DNA of 64,000 nucleotides from Vreelandella boliviensis LC1 (GTDB lineage: Bacteria > Pseudomonadota > Gammaproteobacteria > Pseudomonadales > Halomonadaceae). The notes under the pieces were generated by a model. The model was given only the letters and a program-made list of their open reading frames with translations, had not been told where the DNA came from and did no database searches. Of this stretch, positions 28,365-37,158 are shown piece by piece. The stretch spans positions 649,065 through 713,064 of the forward strand of contig NZ_JH393258.1 in assembly GCF_000236035.1 (NCBI RefSeq), written 5' to 3'. The position numbers and the translations under genes were made by a program. Every line of letters begins with the position of its first letter. Position 1 is the first letter of the stretch.

Positions 28365-29482
28365 TACATCTCTCCTTCATCGAGTGCGTCTACCGCGGAG
28401 GGTAGCGTCAGCGGCGCGGCAAGCACCGCCCGCCCTTCCGTGACGCCCAACCGCTCGGCGTGCTCAGGAGATAGCATCAACTGACCGGTGGGTGACAGCG
28501 CGTAACGCGCGACGATGCAACGGAACTCACCCAGCTTTTGATTGGCAACCAGCGCCGGTTCAGCATCAGGCAAGGTGTGCTCCGGGCGGATGCGCACCGG
28601 GTGCCAGGCGGCACTGCGGAAGGTTTCCAGCCGCTCGCGCTCGGCTTTGACAATCGGCCCGGCGTCGAAAATATCCACATGCCGCGAACGCACAAACCCC
28701 TCGGCCAGCATCTCTTCCAGCGCCTCTTCGTGAGCGGGGTGCTCACGACCTATCGCCGCCCGCGCCTGGGGCGTTAGCAGCGGCAGATAGAGCGGAAACT
28801 GGGGCATGACTTCAGCAATAAAGCTTTTCGAACGCACCCCGGCAATATGATTCATATCCTGGAAGCTGCGGGCGAAAAAGTGCCGCCCGACGCTCTCCCA
28901 AAACGGCGATTCGCTGCGGGTATCCAAGTAGCCGGGGAATGCCACCGCCAGAATGCGCGAAAAGCGCTCAGGATACTGGGCGATAAACATCAACCGCGCC
29001 CGGCGTAACAGGCTCTCCGCGCTGGTGCCTTTGTAACGTGGGTTAAGCGAAAAGGCGCACAGCAGCGTGGCGTCCGAGACTTCATGGGAGAGAGCCAGCG
29101 TCTGCACTTCGCGGCGCACGTTGAGCTGCTGGGAAGCATGAATCAGCGTTTCCTGACGGTAGGTATAATAGGCCTCGTTGGCGCCCGCCTGGGCACGGAT
29201 AGTGGCCGTGCCCAGCACTTCCTCGCGGGTGTCGTCCGCCAGAACAAAGGTATAGTGCTCGTCTTCTGGAAACTCAACGTCACCGTTAAAGGCGTCTTGA
29301 GAACGCGTGATACGCTCCTGAAGCCGCTCACGATTAGCAGGCAAGTTGGTCAGCCTAGGCACTGCATGCTCGGCTAATTGCTCAAGCGCCGTGAGATCAG
29401 ACGCCCTAACGGGTCGAACGACTAACATCCTCGACGTACCCCCTTCAGTTAACACGATTGACGCAGCCTGCTGCTCACTCAT
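28364..29482 (-). CDS. aruF: Arginine/ornithine N-succinyltransferase, AruF-like subunit
   Basis: A 372-residue partner of AruG. Recognisable are [35 protein letters not shown], the [14 protein letters not shown] segment and the C-terminal region around [13 protein letters not shown]. The protein is longer than the usual 340 residues because of an 18-residue N-terminal extension ([15 protein letters not shown]...). The ATG at 29428 ([12 protein letters not shown]) matches the family start better, while ATG 29482 overlaps the astC stop by 4 nt and would be coupled. I kept the longer form with that caveat. Confidence 0.88.
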   Translation of the reverse strand: MSEQQAASIVLTEGGTSRMLVVRPVRASDLTALEQLAEHAVPRLTNLPANRERLQERITRSQDAFNGDVEFPEDEHYTFVLADDTREEVLGTATIRAQAGANEAYYTYRQETLIHASQQLNVRREVQTLALSHEVSDATLLCAFSLNPRYKGTSAESLLRRARLMFIAQYPERFSRILAVAFPGYLDTRSESPFWESVGRHFFARSFQDMNHIAGVRSKSFIAEVMPQFPLYLPLLTPQARAAIGREHPAHEEALEEMLAEGFVRSRHVDIFDAGPIVKAERERLETFRSAAWHPVRIRPEHTLPDAEPALVANQKLGEFRCIVARYALSPTGQLMLSPEHAERLGVTEGRAVLAAPLTLPSAVDALDEGEM

Positions 29483-30693
29483 GCTGTCGCAACTAACCGC
29501 TCAATCGCGCGCTCTAAGCGCGCCATACCCTCGGCGATATCGGCTTCAGGAATGACCAAAGAAGGCGCCATACGCAGCACGTTCGGCCCGGCGATCAGCG
29601 CCATCAGGCCTTCCTCAATCGCCAGCGGCAGAATATCTTTGGCACGCCCTTCATAGGCATCCGACATCTGGGCGCCCATCAGTAGGCCCATACCACGAAT
29701 CTCTTTAAACACGCCGTGCTTGCGGTTAATGGCTTCTAAATGCTCGCGGAACAGATCGTGGCGACGCTTAACGCCTTCAAGTACCTCGGGGGTATCGATA
29801 AACTCAACTGCCGCCAGGGCAACGGCAGATGCCAGCGCATTACCGCCGTATGTTGAGCCGTGGGTTCCCACAACCAGCGATTTGGCCACCGCATCAGTGG
29901 CCAGCATGGCGCCAATGGGGAAACCGCCGCCCAGGGATTTCGCGCTGGTGAGAATATCCGGCGTAATGCCGTAATTTTTATAGGCGTAGAGTTCGCCGCT
30001 GCGGCCAACGCCGGTCTGCACTTCGTCAAAAATCAGCAGCGCGTTATGTTCATCGCATAGGTCGCGCAGACCTTGGAGGAACGCCTGGGTGCCGGGCACG
30101 ATACCGCCCTCGCCCTGCATAGGCTCGACCATAATCGCGCAGGTATCATCGCCGACCAGCTTGCGGACGCTTTCCAGATCATTGTAGTCAGCATGTAAAA
30201 TGCCACCAGGTACCGGTCCAAAGCCTTGGGAGTACTTGGGCTGGCCGCCGACGCTGACGGTGAAGAAGGTGCGCCCATGGAACGACTGATAAAACGAGAT
30301 GATTTTATCTTTATGCTCGCCGTGGTTATCCACTGCCCAGCGGCGCGCCAGCTTCAGCGCAGCTTCGTTGGCTTCACCACCGGAGGAGCACAAGAACACC
30401 TTATCGGCGAAGGTGCGCTCGACCAACGTTTTGGCGAGCGCAAGCGCTGGCTCGTTGGTGAATACGTTAGACAGGTGCCACAGCTTTTCGCCCTGCTCTT
30501 TGAGCGCATTGACCAACACCGGATGGCAATGGCCAAGGGAGTTAACCGCGATGCCCCCGGCAAAATCGATATATTCTCGCCCCTGTTGATCCCACAAGCG
30601 GCTACCTTCACCACGCACGGGAATGACCTGCTGTGGTGAGTAGTTGGGCGTCATGTAGTGGTCGTAATCTTGACGGCTTGGGGTATCGCTCAT
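29479..30693 (-). CDS. astC: Succinylornithine/acetylornithine aminotransferase
   Basis: A 404-residue class III PLP aminotransferase. In this operon it should convert succinylornithine to succinylglutamate semialdehyde; such enzymes often also serve arginine synthesis as ArgD. Motifs are [18 protein letters not shown], the [15 protein letters not shown] loop, [19 protein letters not shown] and [14 protein letters not shown] with the PLP Lys. It is the first gene of the operon (astC-aruF-aruG-astD-astB), as in Pseudomonas aruCFGDB. GGAGATAGC precedes the ATG. Confidence 0.94.
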   Translation of the reverse strand: MSDTPSRQDYDHYMTPNYSPQQVIPVRGEGSRLWDQQGREYIDFAGGIAVNSLGHCHPVLVNALKEQGEKLWHLSNVFTNEPALALAKTLVERTFADKVFLCSSGGEANEAALKLARRWAVDNHGEHKDKIISFYQSFHGRTFFTVSVGGQPKYSQGFGPVPGGILHADYNDLESVRKLVGDDTCAIMVEPMQGEGGIVPGTQAFLQGLRDLCDEHNALLIFDEVQTGVGRSGELYAYKNYGITPDILTSAKSLGGGFPIGAMLATDAVAKSLVVGTHGSTYGGNALASAVALAAVEFIDTPEVLEGVKRRHDLFREHLEAINRKHGVFKEIRGMGLLMGAQMSDAYEGRAKDILPLAIEEGLMALIAGPNVLRMAPSLVIPEADIAEGMARLERAIERLVATA

Positions 30694-30794
30694 GGGACGC
30701 TATCTCCAGTGGAGGAAAGGAATGAAAACAGTATAAGGGGCCAACAAGGTTAACCGCTTTCAGCAATGGGACGGCAAATTATGAATAGCGGCGC

Positions 30795-31772
30795 TTATCC
30801 TAGGCGCTCTTCTCTCGGCGTCATGCCGAAATGGTGACGATAGGCGGTAGAAAAGTGTGCTCCAGAGGAAAACCCCGTGGCAAACGCAATATCGCCTACC
30901 GGCCGGTCACTATCGCGCAGCTGTTTGCGCGCTTCCTGCAAGCGCAAGTCGAGATAGTAGCGGCTGGGCACCGCCTGCAGATACTTTTTAAATAGCCGCT
31001 CCAACTGACGCCGAGAGATCCCCAGGTGTTCGGCCAGCTCCAGGGTCGAGAGCGGCTCCTCAATATTGGCTTCCATGAGTGTGACAGCATCCACCAGACT
31101 TTGCGGCGCATGGCCCAAGCGGCTACGCAGCGGCACGTGTTGGCGCTCATCTGCCAGGCGAATGCGGTCGCAGACAAACTGCTCTGACACCTGCTCTGCC
31201 AAGCGGGCACCGTGATGCTGGCCAATCAGTGTGAGCATTAGATCCAGGGCCGCGGTACCGCCCGCGCAGGTGAGTCTATCGCGATCAATTTCAAACAGCT
31301 GCTGGGAAAGCGTCACCTGCGGATAAGCCTGGGAAAATGCCTCAAAGCGCTGCCAGGGCAGCGTTGCCCGATAGCTATCAAGCAGCCCACAGCGCGCCAA
31401 CACCTCTGTGCCCCCTGCCAACCCACCTAGTGCCACACCGCGACCCTGATGCCCCCGCAGCCAATCATTCAGCTTTGCAGGCAGCGTATAGGGCAATGGT
31501 GTCGGTGCACATATGAACAGCAGGTCTAGTGGGCCTAAAGCCGTACTTAGCTCATGCTGCGCTATGAGCGAAAGCTGGGCGCCACTCCGCACTGGCTCGT
31601 CATTGAGGCTTAGCGTGACGGTTTGGTAAAGCATTTGCCCACTTAGTTGGTTGGCCATTTGCAGCGGTTCTAGCGCACTGGCGTGGGTCAATAACGAAAA
31701 CCCCGGCAACAGCAGAAAAGCCACCCGCCGACGAGTGATACCGGTGTGGGAGGTTAACGGGTTGGGCAGCAT
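30795..31772 (-). CDS. AraC family regulator of ArgR/GlxA type, probable ast regulator
   Basis: A 325-residue protein with an N-terminal DJ-1/PfpI-like sensor domain (about 12-185) and a C-terminal double AraC HTH (STLELAEHLGISRRQLERLFKKYL, then VGDIAFATGFSSGAHFSTAYRHHFGMTPREER). It resembles P. aeruginosa ArgR, the AraC-type activator of aruCFGDB. It lies directly upstream of astC in the same direction, so I infer that it regulates that operon. The start is uncertain: ATG 31772 lacks a good ribosome site, and ATG 31829 would add a repetitive MAVFHAVFHAVF leader encoded by a 12-bp tandem repeat. Confidence 0.82.
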   Translation of the reverse strand: MLPNPLTSHTGITRRRVAFLLLPGFSLLTHASALEPLQMANQLSGQMLYQTVTLSLNDEPVRSGAQLSLIAQHELSTALGPLDLLFICAPTPLPYTLPAKLNDWLRGHQGRGVALGGLAGGTEVLARCGLLDSYRATLPWQRFEAFSQAYPQVTLSQQLFEIDRDRLTCAGGTAALDLMLTLIGQHHGARLAEQVSEQFVCDRIRLADERQHVPLRSRLGHAPQSLVDAVTLMEANIEEPLSTLELAEHLGISRRQLERLFKKYLQAVPSRYYLDLRLQEARKQLRDSDRPVGDIAFATGFSSGAHFSTAYRHHFGMTPREERLG

Positions 31773-31793
31773 GATAACTGACTGGCTTGTATA

Positions 31794-31826
31794 AAAAACC
31801 GCATGAAAAACCGCATGAAAAACCGC
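31794..31826. repeat. 12-bp tandem repeat at the 5' end of the AraC-family gene
   Basis: AAAAACCGCATG occurs at 31794-31805 and 31806-31817, then a partial third copy AAAAACCGC (31818-31826). On the minus strand it supplies in-frame FHAV units if translation starts at 31829. Confidence 0.85.
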
Positions 31827-31915
31827 CATCGGCCTAGGGAAGCGACCATCTTACCCAATTGCGTAGAGGATGGCAGCGTTATGACCACTGCAGCAAAAAC
31901 GTGACGCATGAATGC

Positions 31916-31943
31916 AAATTGCCGGGCCAAAGCCCGGCAATTT
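31916..31943. terminator. Perfect hairpin upstream of the AraC-family gene
   Basis: AAATTGCCGGGC (31916-31927) and GCCCGGCAATTT (31932-31943) form a perfect 12-bp stem with a CAAA loop. On the minus strand it lies 17 bp after the small membrane protein gene that ends at 31960, and it has a short TTT at the stem end. Confidence 0.75.
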
Positions 31944-31959
31944 AAAGCCTAGTTAAACA

Positions 31960-32175
31960 CTAATTTCCCCGATTAATAATGCCTAACACGATGATGCTAA
32001 CCACAATTACGCCGAGAATGATCACCACCAACGGTAGCAGCTTGTATAACCCGTCTGGTCGCTTCTTGGCTTCAGGCTGTAGATGCGGTTTGGAGGTTTC
32101 ATAATCCTCTGGTATCCGCTCATTGATAATGTGCTGCTTCTCTTCTTCCGGGGTTTTGCTTTCCCTAGTATCCAT
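31960..32175 (-). CDS. Small single-pass membrane protein, unknown
   Basis: A 71-residue protein with a charged N-terminal half (MDTRESKTPEEEKQHII...) and one C-terminal membrane helix (about 45-68, LLPLVVIILGVIVVSIIVLGI). ATG 32175 has GGAGG 5 nt upstream; a GTG two codons earlier is inside that site. A hairpin follows the stop. I do not recognise a family, but the start signals, composition and terminator support a real gene. Confidence 0.7.
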   Translation of the reverse strand: MDTRESKTPEEEKQHIINERIPEDYETSKPHLQPEAKKRPDGLYKLLPLVVIILGVIVVSIIVLGIINRGN

Positions 32176-32230
32176 AAACACCTCCCGCGTTCCGGTCGAA
32201 TTGGGCGGCGCTCCCGCCCCAGTGAATGGC

Positions 32231-33442
32231 TTACAGATTCACGACATCAAACTTAACCTCTGGGTTGACGTCGGCATCGTAATCAACATCGTCACGCTCG
32301 AAACCAAACAGTTTCAAAAATTCGTGCTTATACCCAGCATAGTCGGTAATTTCGAATAAGTTTTCAGTCGTCACCTCCGGCCAAAGATCCTGGCACGCTT
32401 GCTGTACGTCATCGCGCAACTCCCAGTCATCCAGACGCAGACGTCCAACTTCGTCGGTGGAGAACTCACCGCGAAGACCTTCGGCCGAATAGAGCTGCTC
32501 GCCAAATAGACGGTTCAACTGATCGATAGTGCCTTCGTGCAGGCCCTGCTCTTTCATGATGCGGTAGACCATGGCGATATACAGCGGCATCACTGGAATA
32601 GCCGCGCTGGCCTGGGTGACGACCGATTTCAGAACGGCCACATTGGCGCCGCCACCGGTCTCTTTCAGTTTGGTATCGATAGCCGCTGCAGCGCGGTCAA
32701 GGTCTTCCTTGGCTTTACCCAGCGCACCGTGCCAGTAAATCGGCCAGGTAATTTCGGTACCGATATAGCTAAACGCTACGCTGCGCGCGCCTTTGGCCAA
32801 CACTCCGGCTTGGTCAAGCGCCTCCATCCACAGTTCCCAATCTTCGCCACCCATCACGGTGATAGTGTCATCGATTTCCTGCTGGGTGGCCGGCTCCACC
32901 TCGGCTTCGATGATAGCGTCTTTATTGGTGTCGATAGCGGTGGCGCGGTAGGTCTCGCCAATCGGCTTCAAGCTTGAGCGCTTCAGTTCGCCGCTATCCG
33001 GCAGTTTGCGCACGGGGGACGCCAGCGAGTAAACCACCAGATCAATCTCACCCATGTCTTGCTTGATCAATTCGATGGCTTTTTCCCGCGCTTCATGGGA
33101 GAACGCATCGCCGTTAATCGAATTGCTATACAGCCCTTCCTGCTTGGCAAACTTGTCGAAAGCTGCACTGTTGTACCAACCTGCGGTGCCCGGTTTTTTA
33201 TCGGTGGCGGGCTTTTCAAAGAACACGCCAAGCGTGTCGGCGCCATAGCCAAACGCTGCGGTAATACGTGCGGCCAACCCATAGCCACTTGAAGCCCCAA
33301 TGACGAGCACTTTTTTTGGGCCAGTCTGCTTATCCAAACCACGAGCGCGGGTCGCTTCAATCTGTTCGCGAACATTCTGCTCGCAGCCGATGGGATGAGT
33401 AGTGGTACAAATAAAGCCGCGTACTTTGGGTTTAATAATCAC
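32231..33442 (-). CDS. fabV: Trans-2-enoyl-CoA/ACP reductase FabV
   Basis: A 403-residue NADH-dependent enoyl reductase of the FabV type, which completes the fatty acid elongation cycle and is generally triclosan-insensitive. It starts [19 protein letters not shown] as in the family. It has the extended NAD loop [24 protein letters not shown], and the YX8K active site is visible at [10 protein letters not shown]. The family start is met by GTG 33442 with GAGG 6 nt upstream. The frame is open 30 codons further, but those residues are unlike the family. Confidence 0.94.
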   Translation of the reverse strand: MIIKPKVRGFICTTTHPIGCEQNVREQIEATRARGLDKQTGPKKVLVIGASSGYGLAARITAAFGYGADTLGVFFEKPATDKKPGTAGWYNSAAFDKFAKQEGLYSNSINGDAFSHEAREKAIELIKQDMGEIDLVVYSLASPVRKLPDSGELKRSSLKPIGETYRATAIDTNKDAIIEAEVEPATQQEIDDTITVMGGEDWELWMEALDQAGVLAKGARSVAFSYIGTEITWPIYWHGALGKAKEDLDRAAAAIDTKLKETGGGANVAVLKSVVTQASAAIPVMPLYIAMVYRIMKEQGLHEGTIDQLNRLFGEQLYSAEGLRGEFSTDEVGRLRLDDWELRDDVQQACQDLWPEVTTENLFEITDYAGYKHEFLKLFGFERDDVDYDADVNPEVKFDVVNL

Positions 33443-33686
33443 ATCGAACCTCGTTATCGGATTGATTTTGCTTTTGATATCGTAACTGGCAACATCACAA
33501 CTAGCGACATCGTTTTGCCATAGCAGTGTCATGACTCAGTGAGGCTATTCTAGCTGTCTCCGTGCGCCCTGTCCGCTCTTGAGCTATTGTCCACCTTTAA
33601 CTACTCCTCCCTTGAGCTGGGGGCGCTTTCGCGTCACGATAGGAGCTCAAGTGCTTATGTCAGCAACGACTTCCCATGAGGCAACC

Positions 33687-34073
33687 ATGAATGCACAGCA
33701 GCTAGTAGATGAACGTGGCGATTTATGGCTAGCGCTAGCCCCGCTGTGGCTGGATCGTGAACCCAGCGAGCGTGATTACGTGCGTATGGTCGAGGTCGTA
33801 GAGCGCTATGATATGACTCTTAATGAGCTGGAGTGGATGTTTCGCCTGGAAATGGCGCCAGTGATGTCCCGCCACCAGCTCTCAATTGCCAGCGAGTGGC
33901 GCCAGTTTAACGACCGTAAGCTGATGCAGCAGCTGGTCAATCACAACATGCGTTTGAAGGGCTGGCGACGCAAAAGCTGGGCGCTGTTTTCAGGCTTAAC
34001 CACCATGATGGTGCGTCACCGCTGGAACGCACTAATGAACCGTGTGACCGTCGCGCGGGGCGAGCAAGTATAG
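33687..34073 (+). CDS. Small conserved protein, DUF7079-like
   Basis: A 128-residue acidic/basic mixed protein without membrane helices. The segment DLWLALAPLWLDREPSERDYV...MTLNELEWMFRLEMAPVMS resembles, from memory, the DUF7079 family; I cannot confirm it without a search. No function is known. ATG 33687 has GAGG 5 nt upstream; ATG 33657, with AGGAG 11 nt upstream, would add ten residues. It converges with the glutathione peroxidase gene 18 bp away. Confidence 0.65.
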   Translation: MNAQQLVDERGDLWLALAPLWLDREPSERDYVRMVEVVERYDMTLNELEWMFRLEMAPVMSRHQLSIASEWRQFNDRKLMQQLVNHNMRLKGWRRKSWALFSGLTTMMVRHRWNALMNRVTVARGEQV

Positions 34074-34091
34074 AAGGGTAGTACCTCGACG

Positions 34092-34583
34092 CTATGGGTA
34101 GCTTTCATCTAAAGCTTTTTCCAATGCCAAGCGCAATGGTCGCCCGTGGTCTCGCGGCCCAAAGCGGGCAATCACCTTGCCATCACGGCCCACCAGGAAC
34201 TTGGTAAAATTCCACTTGATCAGTTGTGTCCCCAACACGCCAGGCGCCTCACGCTTGAGCAGCACAAACAGTGGGTGGGCATCACGGCCATTGACATTAA
34301 CCTTCTCCAGTAGCGGATAACTGACACCAAACGTCTGTTCGCCAAATTGGCAAAACGCTTGGGCGCTTTCCGGCGACTGACGGCCAAACTGATTGCACGG
34401 GAAACCGAGTACGGTGAAGCCACGATCCCGGTAGCGTTGGAAAAGGGTTTCTAGCTCGCTTAGCTGCGGAGTAAAACCACACTGGCTGGCAACATTCACC
34501 ACTAGCAGCACTTGGCCGCGCAGCGCACGTAAGTTGAACGGCAGCCCTTGGTGGGTATAGCAGTCTTGGTCGTAAATTTGCAT
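34092..34583 (-). CDS. Glutathione peroxidase family protein
   Basis: A 163-residue thioredoxin-fold peroxidase with the three family motifs: NVASQCGFTPQ with Cys as peroxidatic residue instead of selenocysteine, LGFPCNQFG, and WNFTKFLVGRDG. It reduces hydroperoxides with thioredoxin or glutathione. The start at 34583 (MQIYDQDCYTHQG) fits the family; the open frame extends 14 codons upstream without support. Confidence 0.92.
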   Translation of the reverse strand: MQIYDQDCYTHQGLPFNLRALRGQVLLVVNVASQCGFTPQLSELETLFQRYRDRGFTVLGFPCNQFGRQSPESAQAFCQFGEQTFGVSYPLLEKVNVNGRDAHPLFVLLKREAPGVLGTQLIKWNFTKFLVGRDGKVIARFGPRDHGRPLRLALEKALDESYP

Positions 34584-34641
34584 CAATCGGCCCCACAAAA
34601 CACCAAACGGCATGGGTATTACCATGCCACGGCTATGCTTT

Positions 34642-35259
34642 TTACACCAGCGGTCCAGCGACCACTCGTAGCGCCAGCACGATTAATAGTACTCCAGTGA
34701 TGCGGTTAATCCAGTGGGCACGCTGCTGCAGCCAGGGCAGAAACTGTGAGTGGGAAAGCACCACCGCGACCAGTACGTACCACCCCCCGTCAATAATCAT
34801 CGCCGTTAACACAATGATCGCTTTGGCCAACCCACTCATCTCCGGGGTCACAAACTGGCTCAGCAGCGCGACAAAAAACAGAATCAGCTTCGGGTTACCT
34901 AATGCCACCAGTACACCCTCTTTGGCGGCCTGGCCCCGGCTAGTAACAATCGCATTAGGCGCTAAGGCACCGGCTTTACCGGCTCGCATGGCTTTAACCC
35001 CTAGCCACGCCAAATAAGCTGCGCCGCACCAGGTAATCAGTTGGAACAGCAGCGGAAAACCAGCAATTAACGCGCCTAGCCCCCAAACGGTCAATAGCGC
35101 ATAAAAGCCCACACCAAAGGCATGGAAGATTGCTGCGGTCACCCCAGTAAAACGACCACCGCCTAGCGTATGGCGCAGCACTAGTGCCAAGCTCGGCCCC
35201 GGCGACATAGCGCCCATGGCACAAATCGCGGCGAGTGATAGCCAGAGTGTCAACGGCAT
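34642..35259 (-). CDS. LysE/RhtB family exporter
   Basis: A 205-residue protein with six predicted membrane helices and the RhtB/LysE mark GAMSPGPSLALVLRHTLGGG near the start. It probably exports an amino acid; the substrate is not visible. ATG 35259 has AAGGAGG upstream with good spacing. It lies upstream of the glutathione peroxidase gene in the same direction with 58 bp between them. Confidence 0.9.
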   Translation of the reverse strand: MPLTLWLSLAAICAMGAMSPGPSLALVLRHTLGGGRFTGVTAAIFHAFGVGFYALLTVWGLGALIAGFPLLFQLITWCGAAYLAWLGVKAMRAGKAGALAPNAIVTSRGQAAKEGVLVALGNPKLILFFVALLSQFVTPEMSGLAKAIIVLTAMIIDGGWYVLVAVVLSHSQFLPWLQQRAHWINRITGVLLIVLALRVVAGPLV

Positions 35260-35479
35260 GCCTGTTCCTCCTTGAAGGGTCGATACCACAGTGTGGGGGC
35301 TGGCGGCCAGTAAACGCCAAGCCAAGCAACACTTCGGTAAGCATCTTAAATAACGCTGTTAGCATGGTACGCTGTTGGGTAAAATTTACTCTTTTTGCTC
35401 TATGCGACTTTTTCGCTTCTTTTCACTAATTTGAAAACATCCGCCCCGCCGCTCAATGCGCGGGGCATATAGCAAACAT

Positions 35480-35524
35480 AGGTCTTGAAGACATAGATCT
35501 TGAAAACCTAGGACTTGAAAAAAC
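35480..35524. repeat. 15-bp tandem repeat, three copies, in the yeeN leader
   Basis: Units AGGTCTTGAAGACAT (35480-35494), AGATCTTGAAAACCT (35495-35509) and AGGACTTGAAAAAAC (35510-35524) are degenerate copies sharing AGNNCTTGAA. They end one base before the AGGA ribosome site of the downstream gene. Confidence 0.8.
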
Positions 35525-35535
35525 AGGACGGTAAC

Positions 35536-36270
35536 ATGGGTAGGGCTTTTCAGAACCGTAAGGAATCCATGGCCAAAACGGCCGACGCCAAGACCAAAGT
35601 CTATAGCAAATATGGACGTGAAATTTACGTTTGCGCTAAAGCGGGCGGCACCGACCCCAACGGCAACTTGGCGCTGCGCGGTTTAATGGAGCGGGCAAAG
35701 AAAGACCAAGTGCCCTCTCACGTTATTGATAAAGCACTCGACAAAGCTAGCGGCGCCGGGGGCGAAGATTTCTCCGCTGCTCGTTACGAAGGTTTTGGCC
35801 CTGGCAATGTGATGGTGATTGTCGACTGCCTTACCGACAACCCCAACCGCACCTTTGGTGATGTGCGCGGCTGCTTCACCAAAACCAAGAGCAAAATCGG
35901 CACCCCGGGTAGCGTCAGTCATATGTTTGACCACTGCGCTATCTTCTCCTTCGCCGGAAGCGATGAAGATGCCGTGCTTGAAGCCTTGATGGAAGCCGAT
36001 GTGGATGTTACCGACATTGAGCAAGAAGGCGAACGCATCACTGTTTTCGCCCCGCATACCGACTATGCCAAAGCCAAACAGGCGCTGCTAGATGCCTTCG
36101 GTGATATTGACTTTGAGGCTGACGAGATCCAATTTCTGCCGCAAACCACCACCCCGGTTGAAGGCGACGATGTAGCGATGTTTGAAAAGTTTCTCGCCAT
36201 GCTCAATGAGCTGGACGATGTGCAAAACGTCTATCACAGCGGTGAATTGCCTGAAGAGAATGATAGCTAG
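35536..36270 (+). CDS. yeeN: YebC/PmpR family protein, YeeN type
   Basis: A 244-residue member of the YebC/TACO1 family. It is closer to YeeN ([21 protein letters not shown]) than to YebC (which starts MAGHSKWANIK). The family includes transcription regulators and factors that help ribosomes through polyproline and other stalls. Conserved parts are [37 protein letters not shown] and [16 protein letters not shown] 35536 has AGGA 7 nt upstream. The stop overlaps the stop of the convergent mscS gene. Confidence 0.9.
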   Translation: MGRAFQNRKESMAKTADAKTKVYSKYGREIYVCAKAGGTDPNGNLALRGLMERAKKDQVPSHVIDKALDKASGAGGEDFSAARYEGFGPGNVMVIVDCLTDNPNRTFGDVRGCFTKTKSKIGTPGSVSHMFDHCAIFSFAGSDEDAVLEALMEADVDVTDIEQEGERITVFAPHTDYAKAKQALLDAFGDIDFEADEIQFLPQTTTPVEGDDVAMFEKFLAMLNELDDVQNVYHSGELPEENDS

Positions 36271-37118
36271 TCACTACCTCTTGAGGAAGCTGACCCCACC
36301 GCGTTGCGGTTATCCAAGGCCGCATCCGGTGGCAACATCGCTGATTGTACACCCGCGGCACTCAGCACTTTTTTGCCGCGCAAGGTGAGATCGGTAATAA
36401 ACAGAAATTGCTGACGGGGATCTACAGGATAGGCGCGTATGCGATAGTGGGTGCCCCAGGGTTTCTCCTCGGCCACCACAATGATCGGTTGGTCGAATTT
36501 GAGGTAGGCACTGGTCAGCGCTACATCGCGCAGCGCTTTACGTACCCAGCCTGCCTCATGCTCTGGGTGAAGATAAAAGCTCGCCACGCACTGCAGGCTG
36601 GCACCACCGTTGTTGGCATTATAAACGGCGTGATCCCACAACTTTAAATGCGGCACATAGACCAAATCATCGTCGGGGGTTTGGATGTCGACGGTGCGTA
36701 AGCCAACGTGTTTGACCTCACCGTAGGTATCTCCAATTTGAACCCAGTCGCCGGGCCGATAAGGGAGCTCTACCGCTGAAACAACGCCGGCTATCAGGCT
36801 GCTCACGTAATCTTTCATAGCAAAGCCAATAGCTAAGCCCAGCGCGCCCATCAGGGTCACCATGTTGCGTAGCGACGGCTCAACAATAATCGGTACGATG
36901 ATGGCGAGCGCCGTAATCAAAATCAGCAAGCGCGTCATCGGCACCAAGGCAAAAATACGAAAGCGAACTTGGCCGTGCAGACGGTTGCCAAGCCAGTTCA
37001 GCCCCCTCTGGCTGACAATAATCAGCACAATGGTCGATAGCAGCACTATCCCCAGGGAAATCAGCGCTTCGCTATCGATATCGTTAAACAGTCGGGCGTA
37101 CTTCTGTTGCTCTTCCAT
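36267..37118 (-). CDS. MscS family mechanosensitive ion channel
   Basis: A 283-residue protein with an N-terminal segment of three membrane helices (about 15-110) and the MscS pore-lining/beta domain. The [36 protein letters not shown] region is diagnostic. It releases solutes on hypo-osmotic shock. The C-terminal alpha/beta domain follows ([12 protein letters not shown]...). GGAGGG precedes the ATG. It is the second gene of an operon after an unrecognised 390-residue protein, with 40 bp between them. Confidence 0.9.
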   Translation of the reverse strand: MEEQQKYARLFNDIDSEALISLGIVLLSTIVLIIVSQRGLNWLGNRLHGQVRFRIFALVPMTRLLILITALAIIVPIIVEPSLRNMVTLMGALGLAIGFAMKDYVSSLIAGVVSAVELPYRPGDWVQIGDTYGEVKHVGLRTVDIQTPDDDLVYVPHLKLWDHAVYNANNGGASLQCVASFYLHPEHEAGWVRKALRDVALTSAYLKFDQPIIVVAEEKPWGTHYRIRAYPVDPRQQFLFITDLTLRGKKVLSAAGVQSAMLPPDAALDNRNAVGSASSRGSD

Positions 37119-37158
37119 AGGTTGCCCTCCGCGGGCCTGTCTCTTTTACCGGGGCTGC

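Noticed and set aside
33443-33532. Thirty-codon N-terminal extension of fabV
   Set aside because: FabV proteins begin at the IIKP motif, and GTG 33442 has GAGG at good spacing.
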